DNA from: B1SED10-225 sp964501415
Lineage (GTDB): Bacteria > Bacillota_I > Bacilli_A > Izemoplasmatales > Izemoplasmataceae
Direction: 5' to 3'
DNA length: 64,000 bases
Assembly: GCA_964501415.1 (NCBI GenBank)
Contig: CAZCSL010000005.1
Location: 1-64,000 of the forward strand
Shown piece after piece: positions 17,603 to 25,677 of this stretch (positions are counted from its first letter, which is position 1; every line of letters begins with the position of its first letter). The notes under the pieces are model-generated. The model did no database searches. It was not told the origin of the DNA and saw nothing but the letters and a program-made list of their open reading frames with translations. A program made the position numbers and the translations under genes.

Positions 17603-17608
17603 ATTATA
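17603..17608 (-). promoter_or_regulatory. Extended -10 promoter of the EAL-domain gene
   Basis: TATAAT preceded by TGA (extended -10). No good -35 box at 17 bp. Confidence 0.45.
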
Positions 17609-17644
17609 TCATATTAGCTTGTTGACTACTACAATTAATAGTTT

Positions 17645-18424
17645 TTACCGCAACTGGGCTTCCGCATTAAAAAACGTTTTATAGCCCAAACGTAACACAA
17701 TGAACGTCGTTAAAGCCACGCCCCCTAAAATCCCAAGCATAACACCAATTTGATACATGATGGCTGTTGTAGGTATAACTCCAGATAAAATCTGCCCCGT
17801 CATCATGCCGGGCAAAAAGATAATACCCATACCAAGCATGTTGTTGAGTGTAGGCATAATCGCGGCATCAAAAGATTCGTTAATAATATGTTGTGAAGCT
17901 TTTTTGGGAGTTGCACCAAGGTTCAGTGTGGTTTCTAGTTTTTCTTTATTGTCATTAAACCGATTAAGCATGGTGTGAATACCTAAAGATATCCCAGTCA
18001 TCGAATTACCAACAATCATACCGCTGATGGGGATAATGTATTGCGGATTATAGTATGGATCAATACGAATGACTACAAACAAAAAATAGATTAATGAAGC
18101 TAAAGTTCCCATAGGTAGACTTAAGGCAATCATTCTTTTTAATTCAGGGCTTAACTGATGCTTAAATTTTCTAAAAATTGTAAATATGGCAAAACCAATC
18201 ATAGTCAAAACAACTAAAACCGTTAACAACGGGTGGGGATTTTCAATAATAATCGTTAATAAAAATCCGACCGCTACCAATTGAACCGTCATGCGGAAAG
18301 TCGCAAAAAGTAAAATCTTCTCACGTGAAATCTGACGTTTCTTTAAAATAGCAAGCACCAACAACACAAAAACATACCCTAGGGCAATTTGAGGAATCGT
18401 GAGTGCAATCACAGTATCATCCAT
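17645..18424 (-). CDS. fetB: FetB-family ABC exporter permease (iron export type)
   Basis: 259-residue permease of the UPF0014/FetB family with about seven membrane helices. Family blocks are FRMTVQLVAVGFLL near residue 48, PISGMIVGNSMTGISL (about 138-153) and FLPGMMTGQILSGV (about 206-219). In Escherichia coli FetAB exports iron and protects against peroxide; that function is assumed here by homology. The start overlaps the end of the ATPase gene by 8 bp, so the two are translationally coupled. Third gene of tetR-fetA-fetB. Confidence 0.88.
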   Translation of the reverse strand: MDDTVIALTIPQIALGYVFVLLVLAILKKRQISREKILLFATFRMTVQLVAVGFLLTIIIENPHPLLTVLVVLTMIGFAIFTIFRKFKHQLSPELKRMIALSLPMGTLASLIYFLFVVIRIDPYYNPQYIIPISGMIVGNSMTGISLGIHTMLNRFNDNKEKLETTLNLGATPKKASQHIINESFDAAIMPTLNNMLGMGIIFLPGMMTGQILSGVIPTTAIMYQIGVMLGILGGVALTTFIVLRLGYKTFFNAEAQLR

Positions 18425-19070
18425 TGCGCTCCTCCTTTATGACACGACCCCCATCTAAAGTGATAATATGGTTCGCAAATTGCTTAGCATGCGCTTTAGT
18501 ATGAGTAATCATAATCAAGCTCTTTTGATGTTTTACTGAAAAATCAACGATAGCCTTAAAGATAATATCGGCACTTTGATCGTCTAAGGCGCTTGAGGGT
18601 TCATCCAATAGATACACCGGTGCATCCAACAATAACAATCTGGCTAAAGTAAGACGCTGTGCTTCACCACCAGAAAGATGTGCCGCCTTTTGATCAAGTT
18701 TTTTATTGAGTTTAACCTTTTTCAACATCGCATTTAAAGCCTCATCATTAGGAGGGTCAACCTCTTGTATATCAAATCCAATGATTAGATTATCTTTAAT
18801 ACTACCCTCAAACAGATAAGGTTTTTGATTCATATATAGTACTTGACGACGGTGTTTTATACTGTCTACTTCTTTTAAGTCCCTACCCTCATAAAAAACC
18901 TTTCCCCCCGTTGGAGAAATGGTTTTATTTAATACCTTCAGAATCGTACTTTTGCCTGCACCACTTTTACCAACTAATGCCGTAATGGTCTTTGTAGCAA
19001 TCGACAAATGGTCGATTTTTAGGATATCTTTGTACATTATATCCCTAAACTGAAACAGTGGGTTTTCCAT
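18417..19070 (-). CDS. fetA: FetA-type ABC transporter ATP-binding protein
   Basis: About 217-residue ABC ATPase: Walker A GKSGAGKST, signature HLSGGEAQRLTLARLLL, Walker B VYLLDEPSSALD and switch His in ITHTKAH. It pairs with the FetB permease that overlaps it by 8 bp. The ATG at 19070 is chosen because AGGTGA lies four bases upstream; an earlier ATG at 19085 has no ribosome site. The stop codon is TGA (GGATGA), useful evidence for the standard code. Iron export is inferred from the pairing with FetB. Confidence 0.87.
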   Translation of the reverse strand: MENPLFQFRDIMYKDILKIDHLSIATKTITALVGKSGAGKSTILKVLNKTISPTGGKVFYEGRDLKEVDSIKHRRQVLYMNQKPYLFEGSIKDNLIIGFDIQEVDPPNDEALNAMLKKVKLNKKLDQKAAHLSGGEAQRLTLARLLLLDAPVYLLDEPSSALDDQSADIIFKAIVDFSVKHQKSLIMITHTKAHAKQFANHIITLDGGRVIKEERNG

Positions 19071-19094
19071 CCTATCACCTATCATGAATCGTAA

Positions 19095-19679
19095 TCATTT
19101 CTTATGGCCTTTAATGCCATAAAACAGTATCTGAACAAAGCCTATAAATGCTGCTTTATCGTTGCTGTGGGTATTATAGTCAAATGCTTTTAATAGCCCC
19201 AATAATGTGATAATCGCATGTTCACTTAATCGTTGGTTGACAACGCCTTCTTTTTTCCCTTCTCTCATCAGGTGATCCATACCCATCATGATACGGTTAT
19301 CAACATACCAATCCAACAAGCTTTTCATCATCGTTTTACGTGGGTTAAACACATAAGCTACCACGTCTTCATGGACATCCTCAATCGCTTGGGTGAATAG
19401 GCGCAACAGTTGGTCAGTCTTTTCATCGAAATCCCTAGAAGCATCATAAACAATGGCTTCAAAACGCTGGGTGAATACTTCTAATAAACGTTTCATAACT
19501 TCATAAATGACGCGGTCTTTATGTTCAAAATAATTATAAATCGATACTTGAGATACATTGGCTTCTTTAGCCATCATTTGAATCGTTGTTCCCCTTAAAC
19601 CATGAGCCATGATAAATCGTTGCGCAGCTTGCAATATATTTTCTTTTTTTTGATTTGCCCGTCGTTCAAACCCGTTCAT
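19095..19679 (-). CDS. TetR/AcrR-family regulator, probable regulator of fetAB
   Basis: 194-residue repressor. The N-terminal helix-turn-helix spans about residues 29-52 (TIQMMAKEANVSQVSIYNYF), followed by a helical ligand-binding region. It is the first gene of the tetR-fetA-fetB run, with 24 bp to fetA, so autoregulation and control of the exporter are likely. The ligand is unknown. AGGAGGTGG precedes the ATG at good spacing. Stop is TGA. Confidence 0.9.
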   Translation of the reverse strand: MNGFERRANQKKENILQAAQRFIMAHGLRGTTIQMMAKEANVSQVSIYNYFEHKDRVIYEVMKRLLEVFTQRFEAIVYDASRDFDEKTDQLLRLFTQAIEDVHEDVVAYVFNPRKTMMKSLLDWYVDNRIMMGMDHLMREGKKEGVVNQRLSEHAIITLLGLLKAFDYNTHSNDKAAFIGFVQILFYGIKGHKK

Positions 19680-19703
19680 TAGCTATCCACCTCCTACATC
19701 CTC

Positions 19704-19732
19704 ATTATACGTACTTTTATATCGATTGAAAA
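19704..19732 (-). promoter_or_regulatory. Promoter of tetR-fetA-fetB
   Basis: TTTTCA (19727-19732), 17-bp spacer, TATAAT (19704-19709). No clear palindromic operator was recognised around it. Confidence 0.65.
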
Positions 19733-19760
19733 GACATATTCATCAAGAATGATAAATATC

Positions 19761-19815
19761 AAATAAAACTGCACTCCATTTGCTACTGTGAGCTAATCGC
19801 AGTCTGGAGTGCAGT
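19761..19815 (-). terminator. Long-stem terminator after the ogt gene
   Basis: An 11-bp inverted repeat (19768-19778 and 19805-19815) with a 26-base loop that can pair internally, followed by TTTTATTT on the minus strand. Confidence 0.7.
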
Positions 19816-19868
19816 TCTTATGTTTATCAAATGGTCATGGGTGTATCCATTAATCGTGACTCAAAAAA

Positions 19869-20279
19869 TCACCGATGACGCCTCTCTAAATCCAATAAAT
19901 AGCGCTTAACTTCTAATCCCGAGCCAAAACCTCCAAGAGATTGATTTTTCGCTATTACACGATGACAAGGAATATAGAGTGGTAAAGGATTTTTGTTCAA
20001 AGCTTGTCCGACCGCTCTTTGAGCATTTGGTTTGCCAATAGCCAAAGCGACCCATTGATAACTCCTCGTTTCTCCATAGGGTATGGTTCTAACGGCCTCA
20101 TATACTTTTTTTTGAAATGGCGTTGCCTTTAGATTGACTTCAAAAGAAAGGGTTGTTTGTCTGCCCTTTAAATATTCATACAAAATCTCTTCGGTAGGGT
20201 TGTTTGGTTCATGAGGGGTTTGAGTTAATTCAATTTTTGTTACTTTTTGATTTTCAAAAAGCGCCTTTACACCGATCAT
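19869..20279 (-). CDS. ogt: Methylated-DNA--protein-cysteine S-methyltransferase (Ogt/MGMT)
   Basis: Suicide repair protein that takes the methyl group from O6-methylguanine onto its own cysteine. About 136 residues from the ATG at 20279; the acceptor Cys is C105 in IPCHRVI. Also seen are the DNA-binding block TPFQKKVYEAVRTIPYGET (53-71) and the closing GGFGSGLEVKRYLLDLE. The N-terminal ribonuclease-like domain is short but within the range for this family. AAGGTGG lies eight bases before the ATG; the GTG at 20291 falls inside that site. Preceded by a small membrane-protein gene 23 bp upstream, probably one transcript. Confidence 0.93.
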   Translation of the reverse strand: MIGVKALFENQKVTKIELTQTPHEPNNPTEEILYEYLKGRQTTLSFEVNLKATPFQKKVYEAVRTIPYGETRSYQWVALAIGKPNAQRAVGQALNKNPLPLYIPCHRVIAKNQSLGGFGSGLEVKRYLLDLERRHR

Positions 20280-20302
20280 AGGATTAACCACCTTATATTC
20301 CG

Positions 20303-20533
20303 CTAAGAAGCATCAATTCTCTTGAATTCTCTTTTTAAGAAAAGGTAATGGGAAATGACCCAAACCGTATAAAATATAACAAATTGAACCAAAGACTCAT
20401 AAAAATTGTAATCGTCCCTAGAAAGAAATGCCATAAAGCCCACAAAAACGGCAGTGGCTATAAATCCTGAAAACCAAATTCTACCGTGAATAATACGTTT
20501 TTGTTGCTGTTTTGTTAGTTTTTGTTCACTCAT
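20303..20533 (-). CDS. Small two-helix membrane protein of unknown function
   Basis: About 76 residues. A basic, glutamine-rich N-terminus (residues 1-17) is followed by two hydrophobic segments (about 20-40 and 48-66) and a charged tail. No family recognised. The ATG at 20533 (MSEQKLTK) has GGAG nine bases upstream; an upstream frame to 20548 uses TTG. It precedes ogt by 23 bp and shares a promoter with it. The N-terminus and pair of helices resemble many small Bacillota inner-membrane proteins, which says nothing about function. Confidence 0.7.
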   Translation of the reverse strand: MSEQKLTKQQQKRIIHGRIWFSGFIATAVFVGFMAFLSRDDYNFYESLVQFVIFYTVWVISHYLFLKREFKRIDAS

Positions 20534-20566
20534 AATCATCAACTCCAAATTGTAAAATGTATGCCC

Positions 20567-20594
20567 ATTATAACAAAGAGCGAAATATTATCAA
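20567..20594 (-). promoter_or_regulatory. Promoter of the small membrane protein-ogt unit
   Basis: TTGATA (20589-20594), 16-bp spacer, TATAAT (20567-20572) with a TGT extension before the -10 box. Confidence 0.72.
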
Positions 20595-20612
20595 AGACCT
20601 CTAAATTGCTTT

Positions 20613-22163
20613 TCAACCTTGAAAGTGACCATCTTTAAAAAGGCCATTACTCTTAAGTTCGTATATCTCATCGAAAACCTCTTCTATAAAAGCTCTATCA
20701 TGAGATACGGCGATAATAGACCCTTGGTACTCTTTCAGCATTTTACGTACTTCAGGGGCAGATAATGGTGAGAGGTTTCTAGTTGGTTCATCAAGCAAAA
20801 GCACATTGTTTTGGTCAATTATCATCTTTAACAACAGTAGTTTTGCCTTTTGACCCCCGCTGAGGTTTTTTGTGAGTGCCACCATCTCTTCACGTTCGAA
20901 AGCTAAAGTACCAAGTATTTTACGCACCCTTGCTTCTTTTTGAGGTTCGTGGGTCGCATCTAAAAAGGCTAACACGCTTTCATTTTGATTGAGAATCTCA
21001 AAACTCTGAGGCATAAAACCCACCGATAACCCATTATCCTCTATCCTTGGCTTGATACTTTTTAAAAAAGTTGTCTTTCCAACCCCGTTTTTTCCAACAA
21101 TCACGATCTTTTGTGGGCCTTTAATCGTTAAATTCAAAGGAGCTGATAATAAACGAGATCCCATTCTTAACTCAAAAGCGTTTAAAGTTAGCACTACTTT
21201 TTTAGATGGCAAAGCTATTGTGGAATCAAAAAAAACATCAATCGATTCTTCTGGTTCTGGTAGGGGTGTCATCTTATCTTTTTCTTTATCAAATCGCTTT
21301 TCCTGAGCTTTTAGATGTTTCACTTTTTTCTTTAACAACCTTGCCAAAGAAGGGTCTCTAACGGCTTGATTTTGCTGATGTTCAACTTTTTGATAGATAC
21401 GTCGAAATCGCTTCATCTTTTCTTGATAGTCTTTTCTTTCATTCAATGCCATCATGCGTTGATGACTTTCTTGTTGTAGCCTAAAATGACGATAATCTGA
21501 ATAAGACATTCGTTCAGCATAAGAGACCGCATCTTTACGTTTGTGGATTCTTTTTAAATGAATCACACCATTAGCCGTATGCTCTAAAAGCCTCTCATCA
21601 TGAGAAACAAACAAAATCGCTTTCTTGCTTTTAAGCATGAATCTTTCTAAGAATAAAATTGCATCAAAATCTAAATCATTGGTCGGTTCATCTAAAAATA
21701 AAATGTCGTTTTGCTCTAAAAGTAATTTCGCTAAGGCGAGTTTTACAATTTGTCCTCCAGAATACTCATCTAAGGGCTTATGATCTATGAACTCTTTATG
21801 CTCGAATTCAACTTCACTTAACGCTTTATCCAGATATTTTAACAAATCATAACGTCGATCATTGATTGCTTCATGCGGTGAATCTTTTAAGAAAAACGTC
21901 AAAGTTTCCGTTGTTTTCCACCGCGCACTTATATCTTGTTCTAAATAGCCGATTTGTCCTTGTACCGATACTTCTCCACTGCTTTTTTCCAAATAATCCA
22001 CGGTTTGAGGATTATACAAATACTTCAACAAACTGGTCTTTCCTGTGCCTTCATGTCCAATAATGGCAAATTTATCACCCTGATTCAGATTGAAACTCAG
22101 TTGATTTATAAGGGGTATAGACGTTTTTTTTGCCTTGAGGGTCAATTGATTTACTTGTATCAT
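20613..22163 (-). CDS. ABC-F family ATPase
   Basis: 516-residue soluble protein with two ABC domains and no membrane part, so it belongs to the ABC-F group that acts on ribosomes. Domain 1: Walker A GHEGTGKTSLLK, signature EYSGGQ, Walker B ILFLDEPTNDLD. A basic linker (about 220-290) with many K, R and Q joins domain 2: GKNGVGKTTFLK, NLSGGQKAKLLLLK, LLLDEPTRNLSP. The Asn-Leu-Ser-Pro after the second Walker B marks a subgroup seen in Bacillota; whether this one protects ribosomes from antibiotics or acts in translation generally cannot be told. RBS AAGGAGC precedes the ATG. Its leader contains a six-codon reading frame (separate entry). Confidence 0.88.
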   Translation of the reverse strand: MIQVNQLTLKAKKTSIPLINQLSFNLNQGDKFAIIGHEGTGKTSLLKYLYNPQTVDYLEKSSGEVSVQGQIGYLEQDISARWKTTETLTFFLKDSPHEAINDRRYDLLKYLDKALSEVEFEHKEFIDHKPLDEYSGGQIVKLALAKLLLEQNDILFLDEPTNDLDFDAILFLERFMLKSKKAILFVSHDERLLEHTANGVIHLKRIHKRKDAVSYAERMSYSDYRHFRLQQESHQRMMALNERKDYQEKMKRFRRIYQKVEHQQNQAVRDPSLARLLKKKVKHLKAQEKRFDKEKDKMTPLPEPEESIDVFFDSTIALPSKKVVLTLNAFELRMGSRLLSAPLNLTIKGPQKIVIVGKNGVGKTTFLKSIKPRIEDNGLSVGFMPQSFEILNQNESVLAFLDATHEPQKEARVRKILGTLAFEREEMVALTKNLSGGQKAKLLLLKMIIDQNNVLLLDEPTRNLSPLSAPEVRKMLKEYQGSIIAVSHDRAFIEEVFDEIYELKSNGLFKDGHFQG

Positions 22164-22215
22164 AGTATGCTCCTTTATGGTGATTTAAAGTGACTCTAAA
22201 AAGTATTTTTTGGGT

Positions 22216-22236
22216 CTATTTGTTATCCACCTTCAT
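22216..22236 (-). CDS. Possible leader peptide upstream of the ABC-F gene
   Basis: Six-codon frame encoding MKVDNK and a TAG stop, starting with ATG four bases after a GGGGTGAG that could serve as ribosome site. It lies 52 bp upstream of the ABC-F start and about 30 bp downstream of a TATAAT. Several antibiotic-protection ABC-F genes are controlled by short leader peptides through ribosome stalling. A GGTG segment inside this frame can pair with CACC just before the ABC-F ribosome site. Short frames arise by chance, so this is tentative. Confidence 0.35.
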   Translation of the reverse strand: MKVDNK

Positions 22237-22266
22237 CTCACCCCACTTATAGATTTAGTCAAATAC

Positions 22267-22272
22267 ATTATA
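22267..22272 (-). promoter_or_regulatory. -10 box upstream of the ABC-F leader
   Basis: Perfect TATAAT; no recognisable -35 because that position lies in the previous terminator. It would give a leader of roughly 95 bases. Confidence 0.4.
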
Positions 22273-22283
22273 CTTTAGAACAC

Positions 22284-22309
22284 AAAAAAAGGCCATTGTG
22301 TATGGCCTT
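22284..22309 (-). terminator. Rho-independent terminator after the 159-residue membrane protein gene
   Basis: AAGGCCAT/ATGGCCTT stem (22289-22296 and 22302-22309) with seven T following on the minus strand. Confidence 0.88.
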
Positions 22310-22787
22310 AAGATTTATCACTGATGGAAATATACAGCATCTCGCCAATAGCGGCTAAAATTGAAGCAAAGCCCGCTATAATAAGACCATATGCGTGTTG
22401 CCAATCAACGTCTTGTTCAAAAGTTTGTCCCGCAAGTCTATATTCAATCACAACATATTGATCTATCAAAAAAAACATGGCAGCAGCGACAACAAAAAGC
22501 GCCAATGATAATACCTGTCCCTTTTTAAATATAACCGAGAAAAGCCCGCCTACAATTGGGGCAAAAAAAGCAACGAAAGCATACATATTTAAAGGCAGTT
22601 TACCACTAACAGCCCCACTAATACCAAACAAATCCAGGCTGTAAATGGTGTGTCCAAAAGTAATATTCATCCCAGTAAAGCTGCTATCATTATATCGTAA
22701 AACCGGAGCAAACAACATCATTGTAGCCAAAAGACTTAGTGCAAAAATACCATATGGCAATACCTGTTTTAATCGCTTGTTATTCAA
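22308..22787 (-). CDS. Membrane protein of unknown function
   Basis: 159 residues with four hydrophobic segments (about 10-28, 66-86, 91-110 and 132-152) and an extracytoplasmic loop between the first two (NDSSFTGMNITFGHTIYSLD). No family recognised. The start is a TTG with GGTGGTGG five bases upstream; the ATG four bases earlier is out of frame and would end after three codons. It has its own good promoter and terminator, so it is a single-gene unit. Not conserved enough with anything I know to suggest a role. Confidence 0.65.
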   Translation of the reverse strand: MNNKRLKQVLPYGIFALSLLATMMLFAPVLRYNDSSFTGMNITFGHTIYSLDLFGISGAVSGKLPLNMYAFVAFFAPIVGGLFSVIFKKGQVLSLALFVVAAAMFFLIDQYVVIEYRLAGQTFEQDVDWQHAYGLIIAGFASILAAIGEMLYISISDKS

Positions 22788-22807
22788 TCATACCACCACC
22801 CACACTT

Positions 22808-22836
22808 ATTTTATGTTAGAAACCGTCCGTTGTCAA
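22808..22836 (-). promoter_or_regulatory. Promoter of the 159-residue membrane protein gene
   Basis: TTGACA (22831-22836), 17-bp spacer, TAAAAT (22808-22813). It begins immediately after the stop of the upstream methyltransferase gene. Confidence 0.8.
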
Positions 22837-22840
22837 AACT

Positions 22841-23536
22841 TTATCGCTTAAACGTGACGATTAAGGATTGTGAATTATCAATATCAAAAGGGGTGAAATC
22901 AAAACCTCCATAACTCTTGATGTCTGTAAATCCCGTTGCCTTTAAAAAGCTGAGCAAATCCTTATACTTAAGCGGGTATAAATCAATCGTATTTTTTTGG
23001 ATATTCTCCTTATATCGTAAAATGGTTGTAAACGCAACGGCTTTAGGCTTTATCTCATAGTGGCGCTCCATCGAATAGGGTGGGTTTTCAATCTTAGGTA
23101 GCTCTGTTATGTTTTTTCTTATTACGCGGTCGTAATTAACTATTTGAATAACACCATGTCCGCCTTTTTCTAAAGCTTTTCCAATTTTCTCAATGACCGA
23201 TTTCACATCGGGTTGGCTCAAATGTACTAAAGTGTTTCCTATGACATAAAGTCCATCATATTTATCCACTGCAGAAAAATCACGCATATCCATGGTTTTA
23301 AAACGTAGCGGCAAACCCGTTTTGGCTTTTTTAGACCCTAACCGAATCAGGTTTTCAGAAAGATCAAAGGCGTCAACTTTGAATCCCTTTTCAGCTAAAG
23401 CGATTGCATATGACCCACTACCACACCCAAGGTCACAAATCCATCCCTTTTGAAATATTCGGGTTAAAAAAGCTAACGTTTCAGCTTTCAAAGGGAAGAT
23501 ATAATCATAAGCATCATACCAAGCATTATAATTCAC
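22841..23536 (-). CDS. Class I SAM-dependent methyltransferase
   Basis: 231 residues with the Rossmann SAM site DLGCGSGSYAIALAEKG (about 36-52), the acidic end of strand 2 (VDAFDLS) and motif III-like KYDGLYVIGNTLVHLS. Small-molecule methyltransferases of the ubiE/Methyltransf_25 kind look like this; the substrate is unknown. The C-terminal part is a beta-rich cap. The start is GTG with GGTGG four bases before it, 8 bp after the stop of the hydrolase gene, so it is the third gene of a flavin reductase-hydrolase-methyltransferase unit. Confidence 0.8.
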   Translation of the reverse strand: MNYNAWYDAYDYIFPLKAETLAFLTRIFQKGWICDLGCGSGSYAIALAEKGFKVDAFDLSENLIRLGSKKAKTGLPLRFKTMDMRDFSAVDKYDGLYVIGNTLVHLSQPDVKSVIEKIGKALEKGGHGVIQIVNYDRVIRKNITELPKIENPPYSMERHYEIKPKAVAFTTILRYKENIQKNTIDLYPLKYKDLLSFLKATGFTDIKSYGGFDFTPFDIDNSQSLIVTFKR

Positions 23537-23544
23537 CTTACCAC

Positions 23545-24144
23545 CTACAGTTTAGACTCGTAAAACAGCTTGGCAGCGTCAATTTCTTCATTCGTGATTT
23601 GATGATATTGATGATGCCAAAATGACTCTACATCCGCTTTCGTTAATAGAATTTCATCAATAATTTGTTCGGTCATATCTGCAAGGCAGATAGGATCGTT
23701 TTTCCCCGCACCTACAAAGACTTTGAGATTCTGTTGTATGTTCATTTTTCTATCTTGATAAGGCAGCATCGGATGATGTAAAAACATAGCCTTAAATGGA
23801 TTTTGGCTTTTATAGAGGGTACTTAAGATGATATTGGCCCCATTTGAGTAACCTATGGCGATAAATTCATCTCGATTCAATTGATGTTTATTGGCAAGTT
23901 CATCTAGAAATAGCAAAAGTTTGTCGCTACGTTGATCCAAATCATCGACATCAAATACACCAGGGGCCTTGCGTTTAAAGAAACGTTTCATGCCACCCTC
24001 ATCAACATCCCCTTCTAAAGCGATGATGTGCGCTTTAGAATCTAAATGCGCCGCAATAGGTAATAAATCTTCTTTGGTTCCACCAGTGCCATGAAACAAT
24101 AAAAGCACTTTGTTACTCGTTCCTTTCTTATACAAATATTCCAT
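23545..24144 (-). CDS. Alpha/beta hydrolase, phospholipase/carboxylesterase type (MhqD-like)
   Basis: About 199 residues. The oxyanion-hole motif LLLFHGTGGTKEDLL (15-29), nucleophile S100 in IGYSNGAN, a catalytic Asp in GAGKNDPI and a His near FWHHQYHQI give a full triad. The family includes Bacillus MhqD/MhqO-region esterases induced by quinones, and general carboxylesterases. The ATG at 24144 has GAGGTG six bases upstream, overlapping the stop of the flavin-reductase gene. Co-transcription with a flavin reductase fits detoxification of aromatic or quinone compounds, but this is inference. Confidence 0.8.
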   Translation of the reverse strand: MEYLYKKGTSNKVLLLFHGTGGTKEDLLPIAAHLDSKAHIIALEGDVDEGGMKRFFKRKAPGVFDVDDLDQRSDKLLLFLDELANKHQLNRDEFIAIGYSNGANIILSTLYKSQNPFKAMFLHHPMLPYQDRKMNIQQNLKVFVGAGKNDPICLADMTEQIIDEILLTKADVESFWHHQYHQITNEEIDAAKLFYESKL

Positions 24145-24154
24145 ACTTTTCACC

Positions 24155-24763
24155 TCATTTTGGTCGTTTCAAACTAAATATTTCTCCTTGTTTAACATAT
24201 AAACTCCCACCGAGCCTTGCTATAGGTTTGTAAGCAGATAAATCGATGGTGTGATCAGGCTGAACAACATCATTAGCCACATGCATGCGTATGACTTCTC
24301 CAATAATCAAAGGGGCTTCCTTACTGTTTAACGTTACGGTTTGGTATAATTTACATTCAAAACGCAAAGGACTCTCCAGGATCCCTTTTGTATCAATCAC
24401 ATCACTATTAATCGGTGTGAAGCCTACCATTTCCACTTCACTTTCATCTGGTTTTAAGCTTTTCGAGCTTTCATTCACACGCTCAATCATCTTTTCATCA
24501 ACCATATGGACCACAAAGTTTTTACGTTTTAAAATATTCCTTGTGCTATCTTTGGGTTGGCCCTCTTTTAAACCGATAGAGAGCATAATCAATGGCGGGT
24601 CAGTACTTACGATATTAAAAAAACTAAACGGCGCACCATTCAAAACCCCTCTTTCACCTTGTGTAGTCACATAAGCAATAGGTCTAGGCACCACCGTATT
24701 GCTCAGCCAACGATAAGCTTCACGCTTTGAGAGTTTATCCATATGTATTGTAGTAAAATCCAT
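24155..24763 (-). CDS. Flavin reductase-like FMN-binding protein
   Basis: 202-residue split-barrel flavoprotein of the flavin reductase-like (DIM6/NTAB) family. Visible family blocks: VVPRPIAYVTTQGERG (about 24-39), NGAPFSFFNIVSTDPPLIMLS (42-62) and KDSTRNILKRKNFVVHMV. The protein should bind FMN and use NAD(P)H or act as an oxidoreductase; members often have no assigned substrate. GAGGTG lies eight bases before the ATG. Ends in TGA (AAATGA) which overlaps the ribosome site of the next gene. First gene of a three-gene unit. Confidence 0.85.
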   Translation of the reverse strand: MDFTTIHMDKLSKREAYRWLSNTVVPRPIAYVTTQGERGVLNGAPFSFFNIVSTDPPLIMLSIGLKEGQPKDSTRNILKRKNFVVHMVDEKMIERVNESSKSLKPDESEVEMVGFTPINSDVIDTKGILESPLRFECKLYQTVTLNSKEAPLIIGEVIRMHVANDVVQPDHTIDLSAYKPIARLGGSLYVKQGEIFSLKRPK

Positions 24764-24913
24764 TGCCTTAACACCTCGTTTATGTAGCGTATTTTAATCA
24801 TACCATTTTCTATGTTATCAAGCTTTCGATACACAGTTTTTCTAGAGTCTATGTTAAAAAGCTAACTAAATCAACACTTACATACTTAGCAGGCATTTTA
24901 ATGATTAAATCAA

Positions 24914-24939
24914 ATAAAAAAACGCTAAAAAAGCGTTTT
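24914..24939 (-). terminator. Rho-independent terminator after the DUF554 gene
   Basis: AAAACGCT/AGCGTTTT stem (24919-24926 and 24932-24939), loop of five A, followed by a T-run on the minus strand. Confidence 0.85.
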
Positions 24940-25648
24940 AAATGAATATATTAAGGATAAAAAAGTAGATGATTGGTATGACTAATGATGGCAACATATT
25001 AGCCACTTTGATTTGTTTAAGCTCCATAAAGTTCATGCCCATAGCCACAAGTAAAATATTACCAATCATAGCAACGCTCATAATCATTTCAGACGTTAAA
25101 AAAGCACCCAAAAAGATAGCTAAGATTGTGATGCTGCCTTGATAAATTAAGATGCTGATGGCCGCAAAAGCAACCCCCACACCAAACACACTAGCCAACA
25201 TCATTGCGGTAATGAAATCTAGTAAGCTTTTAACCAATAGCGTCGTCATATCTCCTGTCAATCCATCTTGAATGGGTCCTAAAATAGCCATCGCACCAAC
25301 ACAAAATATCAACGTTCCAGCAATGAAACCTTTGGCAAGGGGTGGTAGGTTATATCGCGTTTCAATTCCATGTGCAAAACGCGTCAAACGGCCATCGATG
25401 TCTATAGCGGTTCCTATAATGGAACCTATAACTAAAGAAATGATAATCAATAAATCATAACGGGTAGAAATGCCATCTGATTCTACCACTAAAAAATCAC
25501 TCAAAAACCAACCCAGGGCCATGGCACTCAAAGCCAGACCGAGGACAAACATGATTTTCTTTTGTAACACTTCATTTAAACCGCGTTTAAATATGAGGCC
25601 TAGAAAAGTAGCTATAATGACGGCTAATGCATTTATAACTGTACCCAT
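24938..25648 (-). CDS. DUF554-family membrane protein
   Basis: 236 residues with about seven membrane segments. The N-terminus MGTVINALAVIIATFLGLI and the central FCVGAMAILGPIQDGLTGD are hallmarks of the DUF554 (YdfK/YqgA) family, a putative transporter group without known substrate. AAAGGAGC precedes the ATG. It lies 29 bp after the RlmD-type gene, so it is the last gene of an sdaA-rlmD-DUF554 transcript ending in a terminator. Confidence 0.87.
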   Translation of the reverse strand: MGTVINALAVIIATFLGLIFKRGLNEVLQKKIMFVLGLALSAMALGWFLSDFLVVESDGISTRYDLLIIISLVIGSIIGTAIDIDGRLTRFAHGIETRYNLPPLAKGFIAGTLIFCVGAMAILGPIQDGLTGDMTTLLVKSLLDFITAMMLASVFGVGVAFAAISILIYQGSITILAIFLGAFLTSEMIMSVAMIGNILLVAMGMNFMELKQIKVANMLPSLVIPIIYFFILNIFI

Positions 25649-25677
25649 ATCTAACGCTCCTTTAAGTTTGGTCTAAA

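Noticed and set aside
17645..19679. Mycoplasma-type genetic code (TGA as tryptophan)
   Set aside because: fetA, the tetR gene and many others end in TGA at the expected length and overlap the next start correctly; reading through would extend them into neighbours.
20613..22163. A named antibiotic-resistance ABC-F gene (such as Msr, Vga or Lsa)
   Set aside because: Sequence motifs place it in the ABC-F group but do not allow assignment to a resistance subfamily by eye.
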